A stretch of 64,000 bases of DNA from Wylensekiella montiformis. GTDB lineage: Bacteria > Bacillota > Negativicutes > Selenomonadales > Selenomonadaceae. Of this stretch, positions 14,839-24,400 are shown one piece after another. The stretch spans positions 124,001 to 188,000 of the forward strand of contig NZ_VUNL01000002.1 in assembly GCF_009697385.1 (NCBI RefSeq), written 5' to 3'. Position 1 is the stretch's first letter. Each line of letters opens with the position of its first letter. A program made the position numbers and the translations under genes. The notes under the pieces are model-generated. The model was given only the letters and a program-made list of their open reading frames with translations, was not told where the DNA came from and made no database searches.

Positions 14839-15930
14839 ATGGAAGCAGACCGCGTATACAATTTCAACCCAGGTCCGGCAACGCTGCCGTTGGAAGTGCT
14901 CAAGGAAGCACAAGCCGAATTTTTAAATTTCAATCACAGCGGCATGTCCATACTGGAGATCAGCCATCGCGCCCCCCAGTATGACGAAGTTCACCAAAAA
15001 GCAAAGGCAGATATCAAAGAGCTCATGGGGCTCGGCGATGACTATGAAGTGCTGTTCTGTCAGGGCGGCGCCAGCACGCAGTTCGCTACGATTCCGCTGA
15101 ACTTTGCCAGCAAAGAGCATCCAGGCAGCTATGTCCTCTCCGGCAGTTTCGCCACCAAGGCATATAAAGAGGCGGAACTTCTCGGTGTCGGCGAAATCGC
15201 GGCTTCCAGCAAGGAAGTAGATTTCCGTCATATTCCGACGCAGGATGAACTGACAATCAATCCGAACGCTGCCTATGTCCACCTTTGCTACAACAATACC
15301 ATCTACGGCACAGAATTCCACTACATCCCGGACACGAAGGGCGTCCCTCTGTTTGCAGATATGTCCTCGGACATGCTGTCGCGTCCGCTCGACTTCGGAA
15401 AATTTGATTTCATCTATGCCGGTGTTCAGAAAAATCTTGGTCCGGCAGGCGTTGTTCTTGTCGTTGCCAAAAAAGAACTCCTGGCGAAAAGCCCCGAAAC
15501 CCTGCCGACCATGTTCCGCTACAGCACATTCCTCAAAAAGGATTCTCTCTACAATACACCGCCTGCTTTCTGTATCTACATGGTGGGCAAAGTTGCCGCC
15601 TGGATTAAAGCACAGGGCGGGCTCGCCGTCATGGAACAGAGGAATCGAAAGAAGGCAAGCGTCGTCTACGATGCCATTGACCATTCCGACGGATTCTACC
15701 GTGGGCATGCGGACAAGGACAGCCGTTCTTTTATGAACGTAACCTTCCGTCTGCCCAATGAAGAGCTGGAAAAGAAATTTGTCGCCGAAGCGCTGGAGCA
15801 TCAGCTCAGCGGTGTCAAAGGGCATCGCAGCGTCGGCGGCATGCGCGCCTCCATCTACAACGCTATGCCATATGAAGGGGCTGTCGCCCTTGCTGAATTC
15901 ATGGATCAATTCCGAAAAGAAAATCGCTGA
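14839..15930 (+). CDS. serC: Phosphoserine aminotransferase
   Basis: PLP enzyme that converts 3-phosphohydroxypyruvate and glutamate to phosphoserine, the second step of serine synthesis. The 363-aa length is standard. The N-terminus VYNFNPGPATLPLEVL, the phosphate-contact segment FCQGGASTQFATIPLN, the PLP-lysine segment YAGVQKNLGPAG and the C-terminal GHRSVGGMRASIYNAMP are all typical SerC signatures. The SD AGGAGG lies eight nt before the ATG. It is divergent from serA; a phosphoserine phosphatase gene is not in the window. It has its own promoter region and is not under the T-box. Confidence 0.97.
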   Translation: MEADRVYNFNPGPATLPLEVLKEAQAEFLNFNHSGMSILEISHRAPQYDEVHQKAKADIKELMGLGDDYEVLFCQGGASTQFATIPLNFASKEHPGSYVLSGSFATKAYKEAELLGVGEIAASSKEVDFRHIPTQDELTINPNAAYVHLCYNNTIYGTEFHYIPDTKGVPLFADMSSDMLSRPLDFGKFDFIYAGVQKNLGPAGVVLVVAKKELLAKSPETLPTMFRYSTFLKKDSLYNTPPAFCIYMVGKVAAWIKAQGGLAVMEQRNRKKASVVYDAIDHSDGFYRGHADKDSRSFMNVTFRLPNEELEKKFVAEALEHQLSGVKGHRSVGGMRASIYNAMPYEGAVALAEFMDQFRKENR

Positions 15931-15943
15931 TAAGCAAAGCATT

Positions 15944-15986
15944 ATACACGAACGGCTGCCGCAATGCGCGGCAGCCGTTCGTGTAT
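15944..15986. repeat. Perfect 19-bp inverted repeat between serC and the GGDEF gene
   Basis: Two 19-nt arms with no mismatch flank a 5-nt AATGC loop. The hairpin sits in the gap between two convergent genes where a shared terminator is expected, but neither strand has a clear T-tract after it. It is either a non-canonical bidirectional terminator or an RNA-stabilising structure. Confidence 0.75.
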
Positions 15987-16014
15987 GGTGCTATTTGTCA
16001 CAGGGATAGCAATA

Positions 16015-16998
16015 TTATTTTCTTCCACAGTTTGTATTGCGTCCCTGTGCTTTGGCTTCATAGAGCGCCTGATCCGCACGCCGGTAAACATCGGCAAACG
16101 TTTCATCCGGACGAACGAGGACGCCTCCCACACTGATCGTCACATCTATGCCAATCTCTGTCTGATTAAAGTAACTTTTGGAAACAGCGTTCAGACGCTG
16201 GCAAAACCTGCACAAGAACTCATAATCCGGAATTTGCGGCAAATAAATACAAAACTCATCACCGCCAAGGCGTCCAATGATATCCGTGTCCCGTACCGCC
16301 GTGCGAAGACTGTCCGATAAATTCTGCAGAACGCGGTCGCCGCTCTGATGACCCAGCGTGTCGTTAATCCCCTTGAAATGATCCACATCCAGCATGACAA
16401 AACCACTGGACACCGCTCCGGTTCGTTTCTCAAGCATCTTCCCAATCCGAAACCGCACCGTGTCAGAATTATAGACCGCGGTCAGACCATCGCGCTCGGC
16501 ACGGGTCCGCAAAGCCTCCTCTTCCTGTGCTTCACGCGTCACATCGACGAGGATTCCTACCATCGAACACAACTGGCCATGCTTATCCTTGAAGGAATTG
16601 CAGCGAACACGAAAAACACCCATACTGCCGTCCATCCTCCTCATTTCCAGACGGCCGTCCTGCTTGCAGCATTCCAATATTCGCGAAATATTGCCCAGTC
16701 CTCTCTGACTCATCTGTTTCGGCAGCGCTCCCATAATCGTCGAAAACTGGTAAATATGCCGCGGCGCTCCCAATAAAGCGGCAAAATGATCTGAGAGCAG
16801 CAGTTCATCCGCAGCAATATCATATTCAAACATGTACATATTCGAGACACCCAGAACCCACCAGTACCGCTCCTGCCTGGAGTTGAGCTGAATCCGCGCA
16901 TAGAACAGTTCTCCCCCCAGCAGCAGAAGAACTGCGCCCATGACCGCGATGATTCCCCATAATGCCTCGTTTGAAAAAGCTGGAGTTATCGCATTCAT
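16015..16998 (-). CDS. Membrane-anchored diguanylate cyclase (PAS-like + GGDEF)
   Basis: Makes cyclic di-GMP from two GTP. The 327-aa protein has one N-terminal membrane helix (ALWGIIAVMGAVLLLLGGEL), a PAS-like sensor region (about residues 45-155, ending MVGILVDVTREAQEEE) and a C-terminal GGDEF domain with ERDGLTAVYNSDTVR, LDVDHFKGINDTLGH and the intact active-site GRLGGDEF. An RDTD five residues before GGDEF matches the RxxD inhibitory site, so product feedback is expected. SD GGAG lies seven nt before the ATG. It has its own promoter, divergent from the DeoR-type gene. Its product could act on the PilZ protein at 47324-48007. Confidence 0.93.
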   Translation of the reverse strand: MNAITPAFSNEALWGIIAVMGAVLLLLGGELFYARIQLNSRQERYWWVLGVSNMYMFEYDIAADELLLSDHFAALLGAPRHIYQFSTIMGALPKQMSQRGLGNISRILECCKQDGRLEMRRMDGSMGVFRVRCNSFKDKHGQLCSMVGILVDVTREAQEEEALRTRAERDGLTAVYNSDTVRFRIGKMLEKRTGAVSSGFVMLDVDHFKGINDTLGHQSGDRVLQNLSDSLRTAVRDTDIIGRLGGDEFCIYLPQIPDYEFLCRFCQRLNAVSKSYFNQTEIGIDVTISVGGVLVRPDETFADVYRRADQALYEAKAQGRNTNCGRK

Positions 16999-17043
16999 CC
17001 CTGTTCTCCATCGAATTCTTTCAAAATTGCATATCTATTTCTA

Positions 17044-17072
17044 ATTTTACTACACGCTTTCCGAAATAACAA
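17044..17072 (-). promoter_or_regulatory. Promoter of the diguanylate cyclase gene
   Basis: Minus-strand TTGTTA, a 17-nt spacer and TAAAAT, with TAAAAT about 45 nt upstream of the start codon. Confidence 0.65.
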
Positions 17073-17132
17073 GGACTTTTTTCCTATATTCGTGCCGGTT
17101 GTTTTCGTTAGAATTTCATTCGAAAATAATTC

Positions 17133-17161
17133 TTTTCCCTTTGATCCTGCTGTGATATAAT
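17133..17161 (+). promoter_or_regulatory. Promoter of the DeoR-type regulator gene
   Basis: Perfect TATAAT with an extended -10 (TGATATAAT), a 17-nt spacer and a weak TTTTCC -35. The -10 lies 47 nt upstream of the ATG. Confidence 0.6.
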
Positions 17162-17208
17162 CTACCATATCATCTATTGCTACAAACAAAAAGGCAGGGA
17201 TCCAAACC

Positions 17209-17964
17209 ATGCATATGCGCCATACACGCTTGCTCAATATCGTCAATCGCCGAAAACGGGTTGCCGTTACCGAACTGGCACAAGAACTGGAGGTTTCTGA
17301 GGTCACCATCCGCAAGGACCTGAACCTTCTCGAACAAAAAGGGCTCCTTCGCCGGGAACATGGCTTCGCCGCCATGATCGCCAGCGACGATATTGGCAAT
17401 CATCTTTCGTTTAATTATGACTGGAAGCGGCGGATCGCCCACCGGGCAGCCGAAACCATCCATAACGGGGAAACCGTGATGATTGAATCCGGCGGCTGCT
17501 GCGCGCTTCTGGCCGAAGAGCTGGCCGGCAACCGGCGCGATATCACGATCATCACCAATTCGGCCTTTATCGCAGGATATATCCGCAAGCAGCCAAATGC
17601 ACATGTCATTCTGCTCGGCGGAGAATACCAGAACGAGTCGCAAGTCATGGTCGGACCAATGATTCAGACCTGCATCCGAAACTTCTACGTCAATAAATTC
17701 TTCATTGGCATTGACGGATGGAATCAGGCCGGTTTCATGTCCAACGATCTCATGCGCGCCGAAGCAGCGCGCACCATGGCGGAACACGCACAGCAGAATA
17801 TCATCCTGACGGAATCCGCCAAATTCCAGCAAACCGGCGTCGTCCCGCTGCTGCCGCTGGAACGCATCGCCTCCGTTTACACGGACGATCAGGCCGACCG
17901 TTCTTCTCTGAACCGGATGAACAGCCACGGTATCCATATCTATCCGGTATCGTCAGAACATTGA
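17209..17964 (+). CDS. DeoR/GlpR-family transcriptional regulator
   Basis: A 251-aa sugar-metabolism-type repressor. The N-terminal winged helix-turn-helix (RHTRLLNIVNRRKRVAV, LAQELEVSEVTIRKDLNLLE) is followed by the DeoR C-terminal sensor domain with IESGGCCALLAEEL, ITIITNSAFIAGYI, VILLGGEYQNESQVMVGP, the FFIGIDGW strand and a TESAKFQQTG element that normally contacts a phosphorylated sugar. The length matches the family. There is an ATG at 17209 and an alternative two codons in. No sugar operon is adjacent; its neighbours are the divergent diguanylate cyclase and a 50-aa gene, so its target is unknown. Confidence 0.9.
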   Translation: MHMRHTRLLNIVNRRKRVAVTELAQELEVSEVTIRKDLNLLEQKGLLRREHGFAAMIASDDIGNHLSFNYDWKRRIAHRAAETIHNGETVMIESGGCCALLAEELAGNRRDITIITNSAFIAGYIRKQPNAHVILLGGEYQNESQVMVGPMIQTCIRNFYVNKFFIGIDGWNQAGFMSNDLMRAEAARTMAEHAQQNIILTESAKFQQTGVVPLLPLERIASVYTDDQADRSSLNRMNSHGIHIYPVSSEH

Positions 17965-17990
17965 GTATCCTATCCCCGGCCCTCCACCTC

Positions 17991-18018
17991 TTGCTAAATT
18001 CCTATAATCTGTTATAAT
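17991..18018 (+). promoter_or_regulatory. Promoter of the 50-aa gene
   Basis: TTGCTA, a 16-nt spacer and a perfect TATAAT, about 56 nt before the ATG at 18074. A second TATAAT lies ten nt earlier (18003-18008). Confidence 0.65.
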
Positions 18019-18073
18019 AGGTTATAGGATCTGGTACTAACATCTGGCTATATCAAAATTTGGAGGTGGCATA

Positions 18074-18226
18074 ATGTACGATATGAAAAAAATTCTCATT
18101 CAAAAGCTGGACAGCATTGAATTTCAGGCAGCCTGGGAGAAAAGCTCGATGGCCTATGATTTCATGGAACGCATCGCAGACGTGTGCACAAAGCTTGCCA
18201 GCGATACCGCAGCTGATAAACACTGA
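18074..18226 (+). CDS. Small protein, 50 aa, monocistronic, unknown function
   Basis: A complete gene for a 50-residue product beginning MYDMKKILIQKLDSIEF and ending TAADKH. Support for real coding: GGAGGTGG seven nt before the ATG, a sigma-70-type promoter at 17991-18018, and a strong hairpin terminator about 25 bp after the stop. The product is soluble and predicted to form one or two amphipathic helices (KKILIQKLDSIEFQAAWEKS, then YDFMERIADVCTKLA), with one Cys and a charged tail. There is no signal peptide or membrane segment. I do not recognise a family. It lies between the DeoR-type gene (same strand) and the DUF4127 gene (convergent). Confidence 0.75.
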   Translation: MYDMKKILIQKLDSIEFQAAWEKSSMAYDFMERIADVCTKLASDTAADKH

Positions 18227-18248
18227 ATGGTGCTGGCATAACATATAG

Positions 18249-18295
18249 AAAACGAAGGGAAGGCTCCCGTAAAAGAGAGCCTTCCCTTCGTTTTC
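18249..18295. terminator. Bidirectional terminator
   Basis: Stem AACGAAGGGAAGGCTC / GAGCCTTCCCTTCGTT (16 bp) with a 10-nt loop. It is followed by TTCTTTTG on the plus strand and TTCTATA on the minus strand. It ends the 50-aa gene and, from the other side, the DUF4127 gene. Confidence 0.9.
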
Positions 18296-18303
18296 TTTTG
18301 TGA

Positions 18304-19932
18304 TCAGCCGGCATGACGGAAATAAGAAATTTCCTTACGCTCGCCATGCTGGATATCTGCTTCGAACATGCGGTTCCAGGGAAATGTCACCTGAATTTCT
18401 TCCAGCGAACGGAACGGCGGCAGGTTTTCCTCGACAAAACGCGCAATCATCCGCGTCGAACGAAGTGCGACAGCATCCCTCTTTGCATCCAGACTTCCAT
18501 ACACGCCGTCGCCGCGCAGCCAGGTCAGCTGCCGGGCTATCGTATTGCGCACATTAGCCTGATATGCCCAATCGTCAAGATACCGCGTGAGCAAAAGTGC
18601 GTCCACATCATCATCCTTCATCAGCTTCGTGAGCACTCCCTCGCCCAACACAAAGCCGGTGCTGTTTGTCGCCGTATTCCAGCCGGCATAAGCCCGTATC
18701 TTAAACAACAGTCCGCGCTGCTTGAGTTCCGCCATCAGCGCATTATCCGAACCGTTGGCATAAGCAATATCAGCGATGCCGACCGGATAGCCTTTGGCAA
18801 CATAATCACTGACAATATCGGCCAGATACTTCGTCCCCTCGCGCGGCGTGCCGTCATTGGCCCGGTCATTGGCCTCATACGTTTTACCGTTTGGATTGGT
18901 ATTGACGACGAGAACGAGATCCGCCTTGGCAGGATTCGTCACCATCATGCCGCCGGCCGCCATGACAGCTGAAGCAATCGACGCGCTGATCTTCTCATCG
19001 GAATAAGAAGGAACGGTATACTCCCCGCGCCCCCAATTATAGCGGACGTAAAGGAAAGGAACTTCCCTGCGCAGCGTATTCACCGCCCGCGAAAGCAGCA
19101 GCATGCCCGCTTCATCGATGCCGGCCATGGACTGAAAACTGGTTTTGCCGAGATCGGCACCTTCCTGCGACAAATGACGGCTTTCCAAATGGGTCTGCGA
19201 ATACGGGGCGTTGTCATCGCGCCCCAGCACCAGATAATGAAACGTTTTTTCCCGGGTAAGGCGAATCAGCGTTTCATTGGCCGCAAAATTCTTTTTGCGG
19301 CGTCCCATCCAGTCATCCAGACTCTTTTTCGGAATCAGCTCCTCCAAAAAGGCCATTTCTTTTTTTTCGCGCCGGGTCAGGCCCTCTACCTCATTCTTAT
19401 CTTTCAGCACGGTATAGCGGAAAATATCCGCTCCATAGTTGCGGTAATAAGCCGGCTCCTCATGGCCGGAAGCTTCTCCGGTACGCGGCGTACGCATAAT
19501 AGAACCAAAAACATACAGCTGCAGTTTAGGAAACGCCTTGCGAAAATCGCGGAATTGCTCCGCCCGCTGTAAAATCTGCTCCTGTGTATATTCATGTTTA
19601 CGCGAACCAACCAGACTGCCGTAAAGCATGGAATCCGAAGACACGACCGCCGCTTCTGCCCCCTGTGCATTTTCCTTCAGCCAGGCCCATAGCTCATCCG
19701 GGTGGCCGAGATCCTGCCGGTCTCCGAGCAGGTTATCCGGCGGGACGACCACCTGATAGCCCAGTTTTTCTACCACCTCTGCCGTCTGCTTATCGGAAAT
19801 CGGCCGGTTGTCGTGCGGCACATATAAAATTTTCTGTACTTTAGGCTCTTCCTTATGATGGGCCAGTACCACCGGCGCTGCCAGAATAAAGGTAAGACAT
19901 AGGATCAGAAATCCCAGAACATATCGCTTCAA
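18304..19932 (-). CDS. DUF4127 family exported protein
   Basis: A 542-aa protein with an N-terminal signal peptide (hydrophobic VLGFLILCLTFILAAP, probable cleavage near VLAHH). The mature part matches DUF4127: ILYVPHDNRPISDKQTAEV at the start, SSDSMLYGSLVGSR, a central YLVLGRDDNAPYSQTHLE, ATNPAKADLVLVVN-type strands and IADIAYANGSDNALM. The conserved His, Asp and Asn positions suggest an enzyme of unknown activity. The start is TTG at 19932, seven nt after AAGGAG. It is the last gene of a three-gene minus-strand set with DUF2225 and the 224-aa protein. No function is established for the family to my knowledge. Confidence 0.85.
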   Translation of the reverse strand: MKRYVLGFLILCLTFILAAPVVLAHHKEEPKVQKILYVPHDNRPISDKQTAEVVEKLGYQVVVPPDNLLGDRQDLGHPDELWAWLKENAQGAEAAVVSSDSMLYGSLVGSRKHEYTQEQILQRAEQFRDFRKAFPKLQLYVFGSIMRTPRTGEASGHEEPAYYRNYGADIFRYTVLKDKNEVEGLTRREKKEMAFLEELIPKKSLDDWMGRRKKNFAANETLIRLTREKTFHYLVLGRDDNAPYSQTHLESRHLSQEGADLGKTSFQSMAGIDEAGMLLLSRAVNTLRREVPFLYVRYNWGRGEYTVPSYSDEKISASIASAVMAAGGMMVTNPAKADLVLVVNTNPNGKTYEANDRANDGTPREGTKYLADIVSDYVAKGYPVGIADIAYANGSDNALMAELKQRGLLFKIRAYAGWNTATNSTGFVLGEGVLTKLMKDDDVDALLLTRYLDDWAYQANVRNTIARQLTWLRGDGVYGSLDAKRDAVALRSTRMIARFVEENLPPFRSLEEIQVTFPWNRMFEADIQHGERKEISYFRHAG

Positions 19933-19974
19933 AAAATCGCTCCTTTGCTCTTATCGTTTCGATCTGAGGCATCC

Positions 19975-20649
19975 TTACTGCACAATCTGCAGCAGTGCCT
20001 CCTTCACATCGTCCGGCACATTCAGACGCGTCGAAAACTCCAGACCGCCGTCTTTCGGAACGGCACCCGTAATCTCGATCATCTCGGACAGACGATGTCC
20101 CCGGAACTCCGTCTGTCCAAGATCCGATGCTTCCAACACCTTGCTGTAATCCACCCGTATCGTATTGTGATGGATTTTCATGGGGAGATCGTCGGAAAAA
20201 TTCAGATTTCCCATCAGACGGCTGGCCATGGACAGAGAAACACGGGAAAAAACCCACGACATCAGCCCATGAGACGGCAGATTCCTTTCACGAACCCGGT
20301 ACGTCATATACGACTGATCTCCCTTATGAACAAACTCCTGCAAGGACCCCGACAGCTCCACCATACCGACCCGGCAGGTGTCTGCATGAATGTCCATACG
20401 ACCGTCAGCATGAGAAGCAATGGTTACGGACCGGATCGGCCCGTCCGCCGGAATCTGACGGGCCAATGCCTGATTTACGACATCATCCGGTACAAACAGC
20501 TTGCCCCGGCTGATCGCCAGCAGGGACTCCTTGTCCCATGTTGCCTGAATAACCTGCAAAACCGGCCCGTAATCTTTCACCTTATCCTGAACAGCAGACC
20601 AGTCAATCTTAGAGGCCGCTTCCTGCCATCCTGCCGGTAAATCGATCAT
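19975..20649 (-). CDS. Hypothetical protein, 224 aa
   Basis: I do not recognise the family. The protein is soluble and predicted alpha/beta: an N-terminal helical part (GWQEAASKIDWSAVQDKVKD), then regularly spaced beta strands (IRSVTIASHADGRMDIHADT, GMVELSGSLQEFVH, QSYMTYRVRERNL) and a helical C-terminus (PDDVKEALLQIVQ). The strand pattern resembles lipid-binding barrel or half-pipe domains, but I would not assign one. The start is the ATG at 20649, whose ATGA overlaps the stop of the DUF2225 gene, with GGAGG ten nt upstream; a longer in-frame reading to 20700 is less likely. Translational coupling and the same orientation argue for joint function with DUF2225. Confidence 0.75.
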   Translation of the reverse strand: MIDLPAGWQEAASKIDWSAVQDKVKDYGPVLQVIQATWDKESLLAISRGKLFVPDDVVNQALARQIPADGPIRSVTIASHADGRMDIHADTCRVGMVELSGSLQEFVHKGDQSYMTYRVRERNLPSHGLMSWVFSRVSLSMASRLMGNLNFSDDLPMKIHHNTIRVDYSKVLEASDLGQTEFRGHRLSEMIEITGAVPKDGGLEFSTRLNVPDDVKEALLQIVQ

Positions 20650-21344
20650 TTTTCTGATGCCTCCGTCTGACTGTCCCGCGTTTCCCGAAGCGTCTGCCAT
20701 AAATCGCGGGCCCTTTTATATATCTTGAATTCATTGTTGCGAATCTCCTGATCGCCGATGATCCGCGAAAGATACTGCGTCGCTTTCTCAAAATCGCCAA
20801 GCCGGAAATAAATAGCGCCGATCAGATACATTGCCATCGTATCCGACATGCCATTGATCGGATACCGTTCCGTCATCAGCGACTGATCATACAGTCCGGC
20901 TGCCCGTCCGAGCATCTCCTGTTCCTTTTCAGTCTCGCCGGAGAACCGGTAAATCCAGCCCAGCTCCAAGTACAGGCCAGCCCGTTTGGCCAAAGGCTGG
21001 CCGACCAGCTCGGCATAGAAGATAGCCAGCTTGAACGATGCCACAGCATCCGGAACCTTTCGCTCTTCAACGAATTTCATCGACATCTGACGCTTGGACA
21101 AAAACTCCTGAATCTTTCGCTTGTGCATAGAAGGCATCGTCCCGAGAAACGTCTTCTCATCCGCCGCAAAACCGCAGTGTTCACAGAACCAGATTTTATA
21201 AAAATATGGATTGAACTCCTTATAGTGCATGCAAAAATCTTCGTCCATGTGATCCATCAGCAGCTTGGATCTGGTCTTCACGATTCGTGTCGATTCTCCG
21301 CAGATCGGGCATGTCTTTTCCACCACAAACGTAAATTTTCCCAT
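20646..21344 (-). CDS. DUF2225 family protein (zinc-ribbon + TPR-like)
   Basis: A 232-aa cytoplasmic protein. Residues about 10-62 hold two Cys pairs (CPICGES and WFCEHCGF) able to bind zinc. The rest is helical and repeat-like: AVASFKLAIFYAELVGQP, LELGWIYRFSGETEKEQE, YLIGAIYFRLGDFEKATQYL, typical of TPR-type packing. This is the DUF2225 layout; no biochemical role is established to my knowledge. The ATG at 21344 follows GGAG by six nt. Its stop overlaps the start of the 224-aa gene (ATGA). Confidence 0.88.
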   Translation of the reverse strand: MGKFTFVVEKTCPICGESTRIVKTRSKLLMDHMDEDFCMHYKEFNPYFYKIWFCEHCGFAADEKTFLGTMPSMHKRKIQEFLSKRQMSMKFVEERKVPDAVASFKLAIFYAELVGQPLAKRAGLYLELGWIYRFSGETEKEQEMLGRAAGLYDQSLMTERYPINGMSDTMAMYLIGAIYFRLGDFEKATQYLSRIIGDQEIRNNEFKIYKRARDLWQTLRETRDSQTEASEK

Positions 21345-21451
21345 AATCTTCTCCTTCTTTTCCTTTTCCGAACCCTTTCAGACAATACTTTTAGGATATC
21401 ACACCCGCCAAGAAAAATAAATGAAAAAATCTGGTTATTCCTTAGGATTTC

Positions 21452-21487
21452 ATAAAAAATACCTTCCCCGGAAAGAGGAAGGTATTT
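21452..21487 (-). terminator. Terminator of the glycogen operon
   Basis: Perfect 11-bp stem AAATACCTTCC / GGAAGGTATTT followed on the minus strand by TTTTTT. It lies directly after the stop of the GH13-GH77 gene. Confidence 0.9.
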
Positions 21488-21496
21488 CTCAGCAGC

Positions 21497-24400
21497 TCAT
21501 CGTCCGTATTTCCGGCACAGTTCGTGCAAATGCTCCGGGTCAGCAGCCAGCAGATACTCCGGTTTCAGCCGCCAGCGCCAGTTCAGGCCGACGGTCCCCG
21601 GCGTATTCATCCGGCTCCTTTCGTCGAGCTGCAGGACATCCTGCATGGGAATGACAGCCAGACGTGCGTCTGATGCGTAGGCAAACTCGATCAGCCCCTT
21701 TACGATCTCCTGCGGGCGATCGGACCGGACATGCAGCATGTCGGCTATAGCGGGCCGGGTCGGATCGTCCAGATCCCGCAAATACCAGCCGACTGTCGTA
21801 TTGTTGTCATGCGTTCCCGTGTAAACCACACTGTTCTCTGGCGCCACAAAGCCAAGACGTCCCTGTTCGTTAAAGTGAAGCAGGAATTGCAGAACTTTCA
21901 TCCCCGGGAATCCACAGGCATCGCGCAGTGCTTCGACCTCATCCGTGATAATGCCGAGGTCCTCGGCGACAAGCGGCATATCTCCGAGTTCCTCGCGCAG
22001 AACATCAAAGAATGCCTTGCCCGGTCCGGGAACCCAGCGCCCATTGACAGCCGTTTCAGCCTTTCCATCAATTTCCCAGAATGACTCAAAACCGCGAAAA
22101 TGATCGATGCGGACCACATCCGTCCATTCATAGAGCTTACGGAAACGGCGTTTCCACCAGTCGTACCCGTTTTTCTTCATGGCTTCCCAGTTGTACTGCG
22201 GATTCCCCCAGAGCTGTCCCGTCGCACTGAAATAATCCGGCGGCACTCCCGCAACGGTATGAGCCGTACCGTCCGGATTCAGATCAAACAAATCCTGAGC
22301 GGCCCAGACGTCAGCGCTGTCCTGAGCCAGGAAGATTGGCATATCTCCCAGAATGCGGATTCCCTGCTTTCGGGCGTACTCATGCAGCTGCCGCCATTGA
22401 CGATGGAACAGATACTGCTCGAATTTCACCAGCCCGATCGAATCTTCCAGCCGTCTGGCTAATCCGGCCAAAGCAGCAGGATCACGCCGCCGTATGGATT
22501 CCGGCCAGTCCATCCATGCAGCTCCCCGGAACTCCTTTTTGGCCGCTGTAAACAGAGCGAAATCGGCCAGCCAGTAGTCTTCCTTCCGGCAAAATTCCTG
22601 ATAATCCGAATGATTGTCTGCCATTTTCTGGAACTTCAGCCAGGCTTTTTTCAGCGCCTTTGTTTTGAAATTCCGCACCCATTCAAAATCGACAAAAGAA
22701 GAGCTGGCCGCAAAGGGAACACGCGCTTCGGCAGCGGACAGCCAATCCTGACGAATCAGTTCATCCAGATCGATCAGCAGCGGATTGCCGGCAAAGGCCG
22801 ATGAAGATTGATACGGCGAATATCCGATATGATCCACCGGACCAAGAGGAAGTACCTGCCAGATCTTCTGCCCCGCCTTTTTCAGGAAGTCAACAAACCG
22901 GTAGGCTTCTTTCCCCAGATCGCCGATCCCATATTTGGACGGGAGCGAAGTAGGATGGAGAAGGATCCCTGCCTGACGGTCAAAATGACGCTTCTGCTGC
23001 TTCCGTTCCAGCAGAAGTCCCTTCAAGGGTTCCAGACGTACGCTCACCTTGCCGCGCTGCACCGGATACGATGCGCCGCCTCCCAACGCATCGGCAAACA
23101 CGCCATCCGCAAAATCGCTGACGTCCAATACAAGCGTATGCGTTTCCGTCCTGCTCCGGTTAAACGCAGCAATAAATGCTTCGTCCTCCGCCGCATGGCC
23201 GAAAACATCCTGTCCGCCGCGGATGACGCGGGCATAGGCGATCGTATCGCCTTCGCCATAAAGCGGAAGCAGCACGCCGGTCTGCAGCGCCGCATGCTCA
23301 TTGCGCAGCCGGATGATTTTCTTATACCAGCCGCGCAGATACAGATCCCCGTCTTCCCATGGATAGGGCCTGCGATTATAAGGGTCTTTGAACCCCTGCA
23401 TGCCGATTTCATCCCCGTAATAAATACAGGGGACGCCCGGATACGTCATCTGCCACAGAGATGCCATCATGACCCGTGCCAGACCGAGATTATACTGAGC
23501 CTTCTCCAGCCGGGAACGCGACTGCTCCACAGCCGGCATCCCGTCATAATACGCGGCTTCTCCGAGCAGAGTGATCGCGCGCTGAACATCATGGCTGCCG
23601 ATGAGATTCATCATCGCATAAAAATTTTCTGCCGGATAATTCTCACGCAGACTTTCCAGCCGGCGCAGGATCATTTGCCCATCCTGATGTCCAAGCAGAT
23701 AGTCGAACAAAATCCCGCGAAGCGGGTAATTCATCGCGGAGTCCATTTCCTGCCCGCAGAGATATTCACGCGGCACCCCATAAGCGACTTTATGTGAGGC
23801 ATCTTCCCATACCTCGCCAATCAGCACTGCCTCCGGATCCGTTTTCTTCAATTCCGCATAAAACGCCTGAGAAAACGGCTCCGGCAGTTCGTCAATGACG
23901 TCAAGGCGCCATCCGGCGATTCCTTCCTTCATCCAATGGTGCAGCACACTGTCCGGATCATGGATAATAAAATCCATATACGACGGCGTCGTTTCCGTGA
24001 CATTCGGCAACGTATTAAAATTCCACCAGCTGTCATATTCCTGAGGAAAATTCCGGAAATGATACCACTCATAATACGGGGATTTCTTGGACTGGAACGC
24101 GCCAACCGTATCGTACTGCCCGGCCCGGTTAAAATAGCGGCTGTTGCTCCCCGTATGGCTGAACACACCATCCAGAATAATGCGGATCCCCTTTTCCCGC
24201 GCCGTTTCGACCAGATGATGGAACGCTTCATTTGTGCCAAGAATCGGATCGATTTTGTGATAATCGCCGGTATCATAATGATGATTGCTTTCCGATTCGA
24301 AAACCGGATTCAGATAAATAACGGAAATGCCCAGTTCACAGAGATAATCCAGCTTTTCCTCGATTCCCTGCAGATTGCCGCCAAAAAAGTCGTATGCGAC

